Assembly (NCBI GenBank): GCA_018823745.1
Contig: JAHJHR010000003.1
Coordinates: 186,001-250,000, forward strand
Source: Alphaproteobacteria bacterium
GTDB taxonomy: Bacteria > Pseudomonadota > Alphaproteobacteria > Oceanibaculales > Oceanibaculaceae
Length of the DNA stretch: 64,000 bases
Direction: 5' to 3'
The notes beneath the pieces are model-generated. The model did no database searches, was not told the DNA's origin, and saw only the letters and a list, made by a program, of their open reading frames with translations. The position numbers were made by a program, and so were the translations under genes. Below, piece by piece: positions 20,253 through 30,732 of this stretch (positions are counted from its first letter, which is position 1; the number at the start of each line of letters is the position of its first letter).

Positions 20253-21467
20253 ATGACCCGTTTGACCGACGCCCAGCTTTCCCTGCAGGCCCGCGCCCGC
20301 GAACTGGCGCAGACTGTAATCGCCCCGCGCGCCGCCGAGGTGGACCGCAGCGAGCAATATCCCTGGCACAATGTGAAGGCGATGGTGGAGGCCGGCTTCT
20401 TCGGCATGACCATCCCGCAGCAATATGGCGGTCAGGGGCTGGGCTATCTGGAAACCTGCCTGGTCATCGAGGAAATGGCGAAGGTCTGCGGCGTCACCGG
20501 GCGCATCGCAGTGGAGGCCAATATGGGCGCGGTCGGCGCAATCATGGCCTATGGCTCCGAGGAGCAGAAGAAGCTGGCGGCGGCGCTGGTGCTGAAAGGC
20601 GACAAGCCGGCCATCTGCATCACCGAGCCGGATGCCGGCAGTGCCGCCACCGAAATGACCACGCGGGCCGACAAAAAGGGCGACCGCTATATCCTGAACG
20701 GCAAGAAGCACTGGATCACCGGCGGCGGCGTCTCCAAGCTGCATCTGATCTTCGCCCGCATCTTCGATGATGGCGTCGAACAGGGCATCGGCGGCTTCAT
20801 CGCCGTACGCGATCCCGAGGCCGGCATCGAGCCGAAGGGGCTGATCATCGGCAAGCGCGAGCCGACAATGGGGCTGCGCGGCATCCCGGAGGCCGAGGTG
20901 ATCTTCGAGGATCTGGAGATTTCGGCCGACATGCTGGTAACGCCGCCGGAAGGCATCCGGCGCGGATTTGCCGGGCTGATGAATGCCTATAACGGCCAGC
21001 GCGTCGGGGCCGCCACCGTCGCCTTCGGCATCGCCGAGGGGGCCTATGAGACGGCGCTCGCCTTCACAAAGAAGCGCGAGCAGTTCGGCCGGCCGATCTA
21101 TGAATTCCAGGGCCTGCAATTCATGCTGGCCGATATGTCGATCGCCGTGGAGGCCGCCCGCGCCATGATCCACAACGCCGCTGTCAGCGGCGAACGCTTC
21201 CCCGACCCGACGGCAGCGGCGCAGGCCAAGGTCTTCGCCTCAGAGATGGCGGTCAAGGTGACCAATGACGCGCTGCAGCTGCATGGTGCGGCCGGCTATT
21301 CGCGCAACAACCCGGTCGAGCGCATGGTCCGCGACGCCCGCATGTTCACCATCGGCGGCGGCACCGCGCAGGTGCTGCGCACCCTGATCGCCTCGCGCAT
21401 CCTGGGTGCCAAGCTGCCGCAGACCCGCGACGGCTACCTGAACCTGCCCCGCGCGGCGGCGGAGTAA
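20253..21467 (+). CDS. Acyl-CoA dehydrogenase homologue, probable 3-sulfinopropanoyl-CoA desulfinase
   Basis: The 404-residue protein has the full acyl-CoA dehydrogenase fold and FAD signatures (ICITEPDAGSAATEM, WITGGG, REQFGRPIYEFQGLQ). However, neither usual catalytic base is present. The medium-chain-type Glu position reads GGGT (G369) and the isovaleryl-type position reads YNGQRVG (Q249). Arg84 in VTGRIAVEAN and the tail KLPQTRDGYL match what I recall of the Advenella desulfinase AcdDPN7, which also lacks the Glu and needs Arg84. That enzyme releases sulfite from 3-sulfinopropanoyl-CoA to give propanoyl... more precisely a succinyl-CoA-route intermediate in dithiodipropionate breakdown; the desulfination is the part I am confident of. 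The substrate is inferred. A GAGGAAG ribosome site precedes the ATG. The family call is certain and the subfamily likely. Confidence 0.8.
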   Translation: MTRLTDAQLSLQARARELAQTVIAPRAAEVDRSEQYPWHNVKAMVEAGFFGMTIPQQYGGQGLGYLETCLVIEEMAKVCGVTGRIAVEANMGAVGAIMAYGSEEQKKLAAALVLKGDKPAICITEPDAGSAATEMTTRADKKGDRYILNGKKHWITGGGVSKLHLIFARIFDDGVEQGIGGFIAVRDPEAGIEPKGLIIGKREPTMGLRGIPEAEVIFEDLEISADMLVTPPEGIRRGFAGLMNAYNGQRVGAATVAFGIAEGAYETALAFTKKREQFGRPIYEFQGLQFMLADMSIAVEAARAMIHNAAVSGERFPDPTAAAQAKVFASEMAVKVTNDALQLHGAAGYSRNNPVERMVRDARMFTIGGGTAQVLRTLIASRILGAKLPQTRDGYLNLPRAAAE

Positions 21468-21486
21468 GCATTCCCTTTCCCAGACC

Positions 21487-21584
21487 GTCATTCCCGGCCT
21501 TGTGCCGGGAATCCAAGGTTCAGCTTACGCGACCGATATCCAGCAAACTGAAGCATGGACCCCCGGCACAAGGCCGGGGGTGAC
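21487..21584. repeat. REP-like pair of palindromes between convergent genes
   Basis: CCCGGCCTTGTGCCGGG (21493-21509) is itself a hairpin. Its exact reverse complement CCCGGCACAAGGCCGGG occurs at 21562-21578, so the ~30-base units (21487-21516 and 21554-21584) are also inverted relative to each other across a 37-base spacer. Outer bases differ slightly (TT/GAA against CC/GGG). This looks like a dispersed palindromic element, and it may also terminate both convergent transcripts. Confidence 0.75.
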
Positions 21585-21638
21585 AGATGGAGAGGAACGC
21601 GGTCGACAGGCTCTGTCCTCAGCCTCAGCCCCTTTGCC

Positions 21639-24600
21639 TCACACGTTGAAGTATTTCGCCTTCGGGTGATGCAGGACGATGGCGGAGGTTGACTGCTCCG
21701 GGTCGAGCTGGTCCTGGTCGGTGAGCGAGACGCCGATACGCTCCGCGCCCAGCAGTTCCAGCAGCGGGCGCTGGTCGGCCAGGTTCGGGCAGGCCGGGTA
21801 GCCGAAGGAATAGCGGCTGCCGCGATATTCCTGCTTCAGCAGGCCCTGCATATCCGCCGCCTCTTCCGAGGCGAAGCCAAGTTCGGCGCGCATGCGCTTA
21901 TGGACATATTCCGCCATCGCCTCGGCCATCTCGACCGACAGGCCGTGGAGGTAGAGATAATCCTGGTAGCGGTTGCCCTCGAACCACTCGCGGGCGATGT
22001 CGGAAGCCTTGGAGCCCATGGTGACGACCTGCAGGCCGATCACATCGCGTTCGGCATCGTCGATATCTCGGAAATAATCGGACAGGCACTTGCCGTCCGG
22101 CCCGGCCTGGCGCGGCAGCTTGAAGCGGCACACCTCGGTGCCGCCATTCTCGCCGAACAGCACGATATCATTGCCCTCGGCCGCCGCCTGCCAATAGCCA
22201 TAGACCGCCTGCGGCACCAGGATATCCTCCTGCTCGCAGGTCTCCAGCATGCGCTTCAGGATCGGCTTCAGCTCCTGCTCCGCATATTTGCGGTATTGCG
22301 CGCGGGTGCGGCCGCTTTTGCGGAAGCCCCATTGAAACTGGTACAGCGTCATTTCGTTCAGATAGGACAGCACCGTGCGCGCCGGCACCCGCGCGATGAC
22401 ACGGGAGCCCCAGAAGGGCGGCTCCGGGATCTGCACCCCCTCGGCCAGCTTGTGGCGGCGGGCGCGCGCCGCGACCGGGTCCAGCTCATCGTCATTCGCC
22501 GCCTTCGATGTCTTGCCCGGCGCTTTGGAACTGGTGGCACGGCTGTTGCGCTTCTCCCGCTCATCCAGCAGGAAGGCGTCGAAGCCGCCATCGATGACCT
22601 TGTTCATCAGGTTCAACCCGTCAAACGCATCGCGGGCATAGGCGACCTGGCCGCTGCCATAGGATTGCGCGCAGTCGGTCTCGACATAATTGCGGGTCAG
22701 GGCAGCGCCGCCCAGCATCACCGGCGTCTTCATGCCGTGGCGGGTCATCTCTTCGAGGTTCTCGCGCATGATGACGGTGGATTTCACCAGCAGGCCGGAC
22801 ATGCCGATGGCGTCGGCCTTATGCTCCTCGGCGGCCTGGATGATCGTCGCGATGGGCTGCTTGATGCCCAGATTGACGACCTTGTAGCCATTATTGGTCA
22901 GGATGATATCGACCAGATTCTTCCCGATATCGTGCACATCGCCCTTCACGGTCGCCAGCACGATGATGCCCTTCTCCTGTCCCTCGATCCGCTCCATATG
23001 CGGTTCCAGATAGGCCACGGCGCTCTTCATCGTCTCGGCCGATTGCAGCACGAAGGGCAGCTGCATCTTGCCGGCGCCGAACAGCTCGCCCACTACCTTC
23101 ATGCCGTCCAGCAGATAGGTGTTGATGATGTCGAGCGGCGGATGCTTCTTCATCGCCTCGGCGAGGTCGTCCTCCAGCCCCTTGCGGTCGCCATCGACGA
23201 TGCGTTCCTTCAGCCGTTCCTCGACCGTCTCGGCGCGCTTCTTCTCCACCTTGGCGGCGGATTGCCGACCCTCGAACAGCGCCATGAAGGCGTGCAGCGG
23301 ATCATACCCCTCGGCGCGGCGGTCGAAGATCAGGTCTTCGGCGATCTTCACCTCATTCTCGGGGATCTGGTGCAGCGGCATGATCTTCGAGAAATGCACG
23401 ATGGCGCCGGTCATACCGCGCTTCACCGCATGGTCGAGGAACACCGAATTCAGCACATGGCGCGCCGGCGGGTTCAGGCCGAAGGAGATGTTGGAAAGGC
23501 CAAGGACGATCTGGCATTCCGGCAGTTCCTGGGCGATCCGCTCGATGGCTTCCAGCGTCCACAGACCCAGCTTGCGGTCATCCTCATTGCCGGTGCAGAT
23601 GGTGAAGGTCAGCGGGTCGAACATCAGGTCATAGGCCGGCAACCCGTGCTTCACGCAGGCGAAATCATGCAGCCGCTTGGCCAGTTCGACCTTGCGCTCG
23701 ACGGTCTTGGCCATGCCCTCCTCGTCGATGGTCAGCGCAATGACCGCCGTGCCGAAGCGGCGGGCCAGATCCATGCGCTTTTCCGCCGGCTCCTCGCCAT
23801 CCTCGAAATTGATCGAGTTCAGGATCGCCTTGCCGCCATACAGCTTCAGGGCGGCTTCCAGCACGATCAGCTCGGTCGAATCGATGACCAGCGGTGAATC
23901 GACCGACCCACGCATGCGGCTGACCACCTCGGTCATGTCGGCAACCTCGTCACGGCCGACAAAGGCGGTGCAGACATCCAGCGAATGGCTGCCTTCGCGC
24001 ACCTGGTCGCGGCCCATCTCGATGCAACCGTCCCAGTCACGGTTTTCCTGCAATTCGCGGAATTTCTTCGAACCATTGGCGTTGCAGCGCTCGCCGATGG
24101 CGAAGAAGGCATTCTCCTGGCGCAGCGGCACCGGGCCGTAGAGCGAGGCGACCGACGGTATCCAGACCGGTGTGCGCTGCTTCGGACGGGGACGGTGGTG
24201 ACCTTCGCCCTCCTCCGCCGCCAGCTTGCGCAGCATGGCGTCCAGCGCCTGGATATGCTCGATCTGCGTGCCGCAGCAGCCCCCGATGAAGCCGATACCG
24301 TCCTGGCGCAGGAAGCGTTCCAGCCAGGTCGCCAGTTCCGGCGCGGACAGCGGATAGACGGTCTGGCCATCGACCAGTTCCGGCAGGCCGGCATTGGGCT
24401 GAAGCGAAATCCGGCCCGGCCAGTTCTCCGACAGCCAGCGCACATGCTCGGCCATTTCCTGCGGCCCGGTGGCGCAGTTCAGGCCGATAACCGGCACGTC
24501 CAGCGAATTGATGATGGTCGCTGCCGCAGCGATATCGGTGCCGACCAGCATGGTGCCGGTGGTTTCCACCGTGACCTGCACCATGATCGGAATATCAGCC

Positions 24601-25142
24601 TTGGCCTCGCGCATCGCCCGCTTGGCGCCGTTCACGGCGGCCTTCACCTGCAGCGGGTCCTGGCAGGTCTCGATCAGAAAGGCATCAACATTGCCGGCGA
24701 TCAGCCCGGCCGATTGCAGCGCCAGCGCATCTTCCAGCGGCTGATAGGCCATATGCCCCAGCGAGGGCAGCTTGGTGCCGGGACCGATGGAGCCCAGCAC
24801 GAAACGCTGCCGGCCATCGCCCTTGAAGCGGTCGATGGCTTCATGGGCCAGAATGCCGGACATGCGGTTCAGCTCGAAGGCTTCGTCCTGCAGGTCGAAT
24901 TCCGCCAGGGTAATGGGCGAGCCGCCGAAGCTGTTGGTCTGCACTGCATCCGAACCGGCTTCCAGATAGCCGGCGTGAATGTCGCGCACCAGATCGGTGC
25001 GGCTGCGGTTCAGGATTTCGGTGCAGTTCTCGCAGCCCAGATAATCCTTGTCGACATCCAGATCGGCCGCCTGGACGCGCGTGCCCATGGCGCCATCGCC
25101 CAGCAGGACCCGTTCTTCCAGCGCCTTCAGAAAACGCGACAT
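21639..25142 (-). CDS. metH: Cobalamin-dependent methionine synthase MetH
   Basis: MetH transfers a methyl group from methyltetrahydrofolate to homocysteine through cobalamin. All four modules are present in 1167 residues. The homocysteine domain has zinc cysteines C223 (GLNCATGP), C289 and C290 (IGGCCGTQ). The pterin/folate domain runs from ~345 (FFAIGERCNANGSKKF). The cap and B12 domain has the axial-ligand motif DVHDIG (H737). The C-terminal reactivation domain has RGSRYSFGYPACP. It is ~60 residues shorter than E. coli MetH. It lies 22 bases after metF in the same operon, behind an ArsR-methyltransferase regulator. Confidence 0.98.
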   Translation of the reverse strand: MSRFLKALEERVLLGDGAMGTRVQAADLDVDKDYLGCENCTEILNRSRTDLVRDIHAGYLEAGSDAVQTNSFGGSPITLAEFDLQDEAFELNRMSGILAHEAIDRFKGDGRQRFVLGSIGPGTKLPSLGHMAYQPLEDALALQSAGLIAGNVDAFLIETCQDPLQVKAAVNGAKRAMREAKADIPIMVQVTVETTGTMLVGTDIAAAATIINSLDVPVIGLNCATGPQEMAEHVRWLSENWPGRISLQPNAGLPELVDGQTVYPLSAPELATWLERFLRQDGIGFIGGCCGTQIEHIQALDAMLRKLAAEEGEGHHRPRPKQRTPVWIPSVASLYGPVPLRQENAFFAIGERCNANGSKKFRELQENRDWDGCIEMGRDQVREGSHSLDVCTAFVGRDEVADMTEVVSRMRGSVDSPLVIDSTELIVLEAALKLYGGKAILNSINFEDGEEPAEKRMDLARRFGTAVIALTIDEEGMAKTVERKVELAKRLHDFACVKHGLPAYDLMFDPLTFTICTGNEDDRKLGLWTLEAIERIAQELPECQIVLGLSNISFGLNPPARHVLNSVFLDHAVKRGMTGAIVHFSKIMPLHQIPENEVKIAEDLIFDRRAEGYDPLHAFMALFEGRQSAAKVEKKRAETVEERLKERIVDGDRKGLEDDLAEAMKKHPPLDIINTYLLDGMKVVGELFGAGKMQLPFVLQSAETMKSAVAYLEPHMERIEGQEKGIIVLATVKGDVHDIGKNLVDIILTNNGYKVVNLGIKQPIATIIQAAEEHKADAIGMSGLLVKSTVIMRENLEEMTRHGMKTPVMLGGAALTRNYVETDCAQSYGSGQVAYARDAFDGLNLMNKVIDGGFDAFLLDEREKRNSRATSSKAPGKTSKAANDDELDPVAARARRHKLAEGVQIPEPPFWGSRVIARVPARTVLSYLNEMTLYQFQWGFRKSGRTRAQYRKYAEQELKPILKRMLETCEQEDILVPQAVYGYWQAAAEGNDIVLFGENGGTEVCRFKLPRQAGPDGKCLSDYFRDIDDAERDVIGLQVVTMGSKASDIAREWFEGNRYQDYLYLHGLSVEMAEAMAEYVHKRMRAELGFASEEAADMQGLLKQEYRGSRYSFGYPACPNLADQRPLLELLGAERIGVSLTDQDQLDPEQSTSAIVLHHPKAKYFNV

Positions 25143-25164
25143 GGCAAATTCCCTTTTATGTTTC

Positions 25165-26040
25165 TTAGACGACCGATGCCGGCACGCGGGCGCCGAGGCC
25201 CAGCATGCGGCAGATCGCCAGTGTCAGATCGGCGCGGTTGAGCGTGTAGAAGTGGAAATCCTCGACGCCATTATCACGCAGTTTCTCGCACAGTTTCACC
25301 GCGACCGAGGCGGCGACCAGCTGTCGGGTTTCCGGATCATCGTCCAGCCCCTCGAACAGCCCGCCCATCCAGCCCGGCACGGCAGCACCGCAGGCTTTGG
25401 AAAATTTCTGCACCTGGGCGAAATTCGTCACCGGCAGGATGCCCGGCACGATGGGCACGGTAATGCCGGCCTTGCGGGCATTCTCGACAAAGCGGCAGAA
25501 GGTCTCGGCCTCGAAGAAGAACTGGGTGATCACCCGCGTTGCCCCGGCATCGACCTTACGCTTCAGATTATCCAGATCGCTCGACAGGTCAGGCGATTCC
25601 GGGTGACGCTCGGGATAGCCGGCGACGCTGATCTCGAAATCGCCGATGCGCTTCAGCCCGGTCACCAGATCGACGGCATAGGCATAGCCTTCCGGATGCG
25701 GCATGTAGCGGCCGAAACCGCCCGTCGCATCCGGCGGGGCATCGCCGCGCAGGGCCACGATATGGCGCACGCCCGCCGTCCAATAGGCCTGGGCGACCTC
25801 GTCCACCTCGTCGCGGGTGGCGGTCACGCAGGTCAGATGCGCGGCCGGGACCAGATCGGTTTCCGCCACCAGGCGCTGCAGCGTGGCATGGGTGCGCTCC
25901 CGCGTCGTGCCGCCGGCGCCATAGGTGACCGACACGAAATCCGGCCTCAGCGGTGCCAGGCGCTGGATCGACCGCCAGAGCGATTCCTCCATCGCCGGGG
26001 TCTTGGGCGGAAAGAATTCGAAAGACAATGCACCGCTCAT
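25165..26040 (-). CDS. metF: 5,10-methylenetetrahydrofolate reductase MetF
   Basis: MetF reduces methylene-THF to methyl-THF, the methyl donor of MetH. The protein has the FAD-binding TIM barrel with the opening LSFEFFPPKTPAMEE (catalytic Glu), VTYGAGGTTRERT, ALRGDAP and QFFFEAETFCRFV. The frame is open to 26163. The ATG at 26040 has a GGAGGGG ribosome site and overlaps the stop of the upstream regulator (ATGA), so I use it (291 aa). It is coupled to the regulator and followed by metH. Confidence 0.97.
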   Translation of the reverse strand: MSGALSFEFFPPKTPAMEESLWRSIQRLAPLRPDFVSVTYGAGGTTRERTHATLQRLVAETDLVPAAHLTCVTATRDEVDEVAQAYWTAGVRHIVALRGDAPPDATGGFGRYMPHPEGYAYAVDLVTGLKRIGDFEISVAGYPERHPESPDLSSDLDNLKRKVDAGATRVITQFFFEAETFCRFVENARKAGITVPIVPGILPVTNFAQVQKFSKACGAAVPGWMGGLFEGLDDDPETRQLVAASVAVKLCEKLRDNGVEDFHFYTLNRADLTLAICRMLGLGARVPASVV

Positions 26041-27053
26041 GACCGGCCCCCCTCCACAGCCGCGAGGGCCGGTTGTTTCGTTGCGCGCCAGAAGGACACA
26101 GTCAGCGACTTGCCCGGCAATTGCGCCGTTGTATCGACCTTCAGCCCGGCCTCGGCGCACCAACCGGCAATTTCCTGATCCTGGAAACCCGGCCAGCGAT
26201 GCGCCTGGCGCTGCAGCAGCGATGCCTGGTCATGCGGCGCGAAATCCACCACGACCAGCCGCCCGCCCGGCCGCAACACGCGCGCCGCCTCGGCGATCAC
26301 CGCCGCCGGCCGTTCGGCATAATGCAGCACCATATGCAGAATCGCCGCGTCGATCTCGGCGCCGGCCAGGGGCAGCTGATACATATCCGCCTGCCGCACC
26401 GAACAATTGCGCAGATCGGCCGTCTCCAGATTGGCCCTGGCCACCGCCAGCATTTCCCGCGACTGATCGACCCCCAGCGCGCGCGTCACGCGCGGCGCGA
26501 ACAGGGCCAGCATGCGCCCCGTGCCGGTGCCGATATCCAGAAGATCCTCGATACCGCCGGGCAGCAGGTCGAGCAGCTTCTGCTCAACCTCGCGCGGATC
26601 GGCATGCAAGGCGCGGATCGTGTCCCAGTCGATGGCGTTCTGGCGGAAATACTCCGCCGCGGTCTCGGCCCGGCTGCGCTTGATCGCGTCCAGCCGCTGC
26701 AGGTCGAGCGCAAGGGCGGCATCGTCGGACGGGATAAGGTCGATCAGGGCACGCCCCAGCACCGCCCCCTCGCCCGTCTGCGCCAGCCGGTAATAGGCCC
26801 AGGTGCCCTCCCGCAGGCGGGCCAGCAGCCCGGCCTCGCAGAGCAGCTTCAGATGACGGGAGACACGCGGCTGGCTCTGGCCGACGATCTGGGTCAGGTC
26901 GCTGACCGTCAGCTCGGCATGCGCGCACAGGGTCAGAAGCCGCAGCCGCGTCGGCTCGGCCGCAGCGCGCAACCCGTCGAGCAACGCCGCCATAGGCAGA
27001 TGCGTCCCATCGCTCTGCTTCTCCACCACACTGATCGGGCTCGGCTGAGCCAT
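26037..27053 (-). CDS. ArsR-type regulator fused to a SAM-dependent methyltransferase domain
   Basis: 338 residues in two parts. Residues ~20-110 form a winged helix of the ArsR type (EPTRLRLLTLCAHAELTVSDL, then QPRVSRHLKLLCEAGLL). The metal-binding cysteine box of ArsR (ELCVCDL) reads ELTVSDL, so it is unlikely to sense metals. Residues ~165-320 form a class I methyltransferase fold (LLDIGTGTGRMLALF, GVDQSREMLAVA, VLRPGGRLVVVDF). The gene heads a translationally coupled operon with metF and then metH. The family reading is a sensor of S-adenosylmethionine or S-adenosylhomocysteine that controls the methionine cycle, as described for SahR-like regulators; the ligand is inferred. A palindromic operator lies 23 bases upstream. 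Confidence 0.88.
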   Translation of the reverse strand: MAQPSPISVVEKQSDGTHLPMAALLDGLRAAAEPTRLRLLTLCAHAELTVSDLTQIVGQSQPRVSRHLKLLCEAGLLARLREGTWAYYRLAQTGEGAVLGRALIDLIPSDDAALALDLQRLDAIKRSRAETAAEYFRQNAIDWDTIRALHADPREVEQKLLDLLPGGIEDLLDIGTGTGRMLALFAPRVTRALGVDQSREMLAVARANLETADLRNCSVRQADMYQLPLAGAEIDAAILHMVLHYAERPAAVIAEAARVLRPGGRLVVVDFAPHDQASLLQRQAHRWPGFQDQEIAGWCAEAGLKVDTTAQLPGKSLTVSFWRATKQPALAAVEGGRS

Positions 27054-27075
27054 TCATCACCCCCAAAAACAGATA

Positions 27076-27101
27076 GATACATAAAGATATATTTATGTAT
27101 C
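27076..27101 (-). promoter_or_regulatory. Palindromic operator of the ArsR-methyltransferase operon
   Basis: GATACATAAA (27076-27085) and TTTATGTATC (27092-27101) are perfect inverted arms around GATATA, so 24 of 26 positions are symmetric. The length and AT-rich core suit a dimeric winged-helix repressor. It begins 23 bases upstream of the ATG and directly follows the -35 box, where a bound repressor would block RNA polymerase. Autoregulation by the adjacent ArsR-type protein is the natural inference. Confidence 0.75.
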
Positions 27102-27103
27102 GC

Positions 27104-27109
27104 CGTCAA
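27104..27109 (-). promoter_or_regulatory. -35 box of the methionine operon
   Basis: Reading on the minus strand, TTGACG lies just upstream of the palindrome. A candidate -10 (TTTATG) sits 18 bases on, inside the right arm of the operator. The -10 match is weak. Confidence 0.4.
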
Positions 27110-27291
27110 TTCATTTCCCGCCCCTGCGCAGCGCCATTTCTGCAACACCTGTTGCCTGTCACATTCACATGGCTGCTGGTCTTATTGGAGAAACCTTGCG
27201 CGTGTGCTACCTCATCACGCGAAAGTGTCATAGGCCGTTATGCTGCAACACTTCCACAGGACTGGGTTTTTGTTGGATAATTCGCCTGCGA

Positions 27292-27313
27292 AGGCTGCTA
27301 ATATCAGCAGCCT
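27292..27313 (+). other. Hairpin in the mlaA leader
   Basis: AGGCTGCT (27292-27299) and AGCAGCCT (27306-27313) form a perfect 8-bp stem with an AATATC loop, about 45 bases before the mlaA start. No T-run follows. It could be a leader structure or a binding site. Confidence 0.4.
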
Positions 27314-27358
27314 GCGGGCATTGGTGTTTACGTCAAACGGGTTCAGGAAACGGTGACA

Positions 27359-28165
27359 ATGACGCAATCGACGTCGCAATTCTCTCGGATCGGCGCCGGC
27401 TTTCTGGGCATGGCCGCCGGGCTGCTGCTGCTGTCCGGCTGCGCCAGCATGCACTCCACCGGCGAGGAACCTTCGGCACGCGCCGAAGCGAATGACCCGC
27501 TGGAGATCCCCAATCGTTTCGTCTTCGCGCTGAACGAGACGGTCGATACCTTCGTCCTGCGGCCGGCCGCCGTAACCTATGACTTCTGGATGCCCACCCC
27601 CGGCAAGACCGCCGTGCGCAGCTTCCTGGATTACCTGCGCAGCCCGGTCATCCTGGCCAATGACCTGTTCCAGGGCGAATGGGACCGCGCGGAGACCACG
27701 CTGACCCGCTTCGCTATCAATACGGCGACGCTGGGCGTCTACGATCTCGCCGCCTATTACGGTTATCCCAAGCACAGCGAGGATTTCGGTCAGACGCTCG
27801 CCTTGCATGGCGTCGGCGAAGGCCCATATCTCGTCCTGCCGCTGCTCGGCCCGTCCAACCCGCGTGACGCGGTCGGCGTTGGTGTCGACATGGTTCTCGA
27901 TCCGTTGAACTGGTACGCCTGGAATACGGATCGTGACTGGATCACCTACACACGTGCTGGCGTAGGCGCCGTTGATGCCCGCGCACGCTCGCTGCAGGCG
28001 CTGGACGACGTGAAGGCAAATTCTCTGGATTATTATGCCACGATTCGCAGTCTATACAGGCAGCGCCGCGCCGCAGAGATCCGCAACGCCGGCACGTCGG
28101 ACGATAGCGGTTCAGACGCTTACCGGGACTTCTTGCCCGGTGGCAAGGACGCAAAAGCCCCCTAG
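27359..28165 (+). CDS. mlaA: Outer membrane lipid asymmetry lipoprotein MlaA (VacJ)
   Basis: MlaA sits in the outer membrane and passes misplaced phospholipids to the periplasmic carrier MlaC. The protein has a lipoprotein signal peptide with lipobox LSGC, then the VacJ domain: NDPLEIPNRFVFALNETVD, AVRSFLDYLRSPVILANDLFQG, FAINTATLGVYDLA and EDFGQTLALHGVGEGPYLVLP. These match the family closely. A GTG two codons upstream is also possible. I chose the ATG at 27359 because AGGAAA lies 8 bases before it. mlaC follows 45 bases later; the ABC part MlaFEDB is not in this window. Confidence 0.95.
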   Translation: MTQSTSQFSRIGAGFLGMAAGLLLLSGCASMHSTGEEPSARAEANDPLEIPNRFVFALNETVDTFVLRPAAVTYDFWMPTPGKTAVRSFLDYLRSPVILANDLFQGEWDRAETTLTRFAINTATLGVYDLAAYYGYPKHSEDFGQTLALHGVGEGPYLVLPLLGPSNPRDAVGVGVDMVLDPLNWYAWNTDRDWITYTRAGVGAVDARARSLQALDDVKANSLDYYATIRSLYRQRRAAEIRNAGTSDDSGSDAYRDFLPGGKDAKAP

Positions 28166-28210
28166 GGGCATAGCCATGCCCCTGACGGGGCTTAGCCTGA
28201 AGGAAACCTG

Positions 28211-28822
28211 ATGATCCTGAGTTCACTCCGCAAGATGATCGCGGCGGCAGCCCTTGGGTGCCTCGTGGCGGTTTCGCCCGCGCTTGCTGACAGTCCGGAG
28301 AAGGCAACGGCTTTCATCCAGGAACTGGGCGGCAAGGCGATCAGCACGATCACGGACCAGTCGATCGGCCGCGAACAGCGCATGGAGACCTTCCGCACGC
28401 TGCTGAACAAGAATTTCGACGTGCCCGGCATCGGCCGCTTCGTGCTCGGCCGCTACTGGCGCACTGCCACGCCTGAGCAGCAGCAGCAATATCTGAAGCT
28501 GTTCGAGGACAGCATCGTGCGCACCTATGCCGCGCGCTTCGAGGAATATTCCGGCGAGCAGCTGGCCGTCGACAATGCCCGCCCCGATGGCGAGCGCTTC
28601 ATGCTGGTCGACAGCAAGATCCAGCGCCCCGCCGGGTCGCCCGTCGCCGTCACCTGGCGGCTTTTCCCCGAGAATGGCAGCTTCAAGATCGTCGATGTCA
28701 TCGTCGAGGGTGTGAGCATGAGCGTCACCCAGCGTTCCGACTATTCCTCCGTCATCCAGTCGGGCGGCGGCAATGTCGATGCCCTGCTGAAGGCAATGCG
28801 CGAGCGGCTCGACCGCGTCTGA
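28211..28822 (+). CDS. mlaC: Periplasmic phospholipid carrier MlaC
   Basis: MlaC shuttles phospholipids between MlaA and the inner membrane MlaFEDB complex. The 203-residue protein has a Sec signal peptide (cleavage near SPALA-DS, residue ~26). The MlaC/Ttg2D core follows: FDVPGIGRFVLGRYWRTATPEQQ, LKLFEDSIVRTYAARFEEY and a C-terminal YSSVIQSGGGNVDALLKAMRE. AAGGAAA precedes the ATG. It forms an operon with mlaA and is closed by a strong terminator. Confidence 0.94.
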   Translation: MILSSLRKMIAAAALGCLVAVSPALADSPEKATAFIQELGGKAISTITDQSIGREQRMETFRTLLNKNFDVPGIGRFVLGRYWRTATPEQQQQYLKLFEDSIVRTYAARFEEYSGEQLAVDNARPDGERFMLVDSKIQRPAGSPVAVTWRLFPENGSFKIVDVIVEGVSMSVTQRSDYSSVIQSGGGNVDALLKAMRERLDRV

Positions 28823-28843
28823 CGCAGCGTCTTCCAGACAAAG

Positions 28844-28875
28844 AAAAAGCCGGGCATTTCGCCCGGCTTTTTTTG
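28844..28875 (+). terminator. Bidirectional intrinsic terminator between mlaC and ettA
   Basis: AAAAGCCGGGC (28845-28855) pairs with GCCCGGCTTTT (28861-28871) around ATTTC. T-runs occur on both strands (TTTTTTT after the stem on plus, TTTTTC on minus), so it can serve both convergent genes. Confidence 0.9.
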
Positions 28876-28891
28876 TACTCATTCCCCCGGC

Positions 28892-30574
<1,683 letters not shown>

Positions 30575-30732
30575 GCCGATCCTCATTCACGCTTAAAGGG
30601 AAATGGTTCGCGGCCACCCGGCCGCAGCGTGTGCTTTGTAGCCGATAGCAGGGGGTCGGTGCAATGCGGGGGTGGTGTGGCATGCAGACAGCGCCGCCAT
30701 AAGAGCAGCCCCTCACCTGCGACGCGCCCGGA

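Larger units (their letters stand above)
27054..27358. other. 305-base divergent intergenic region, ArsR-metF-metH and mlaA-mlaC
   Basis: On the left it holds the palindromic operator and -35 box of the methionine operon (listed separately). On the right, an 8-bp hairpin AGGCTGCT/AGCAGCCT (27292-27313) and a possible -10 box GATAAT lie upstream of mlaA. I see no gene between them. Confidence 0.6.

Noticed and set aside
21900..23897. A 665-residue plus-strand frame opposite metH
   Set aside because: MetH is unambiguous by domain motifs over the same bases; the opposite frame has no family features.
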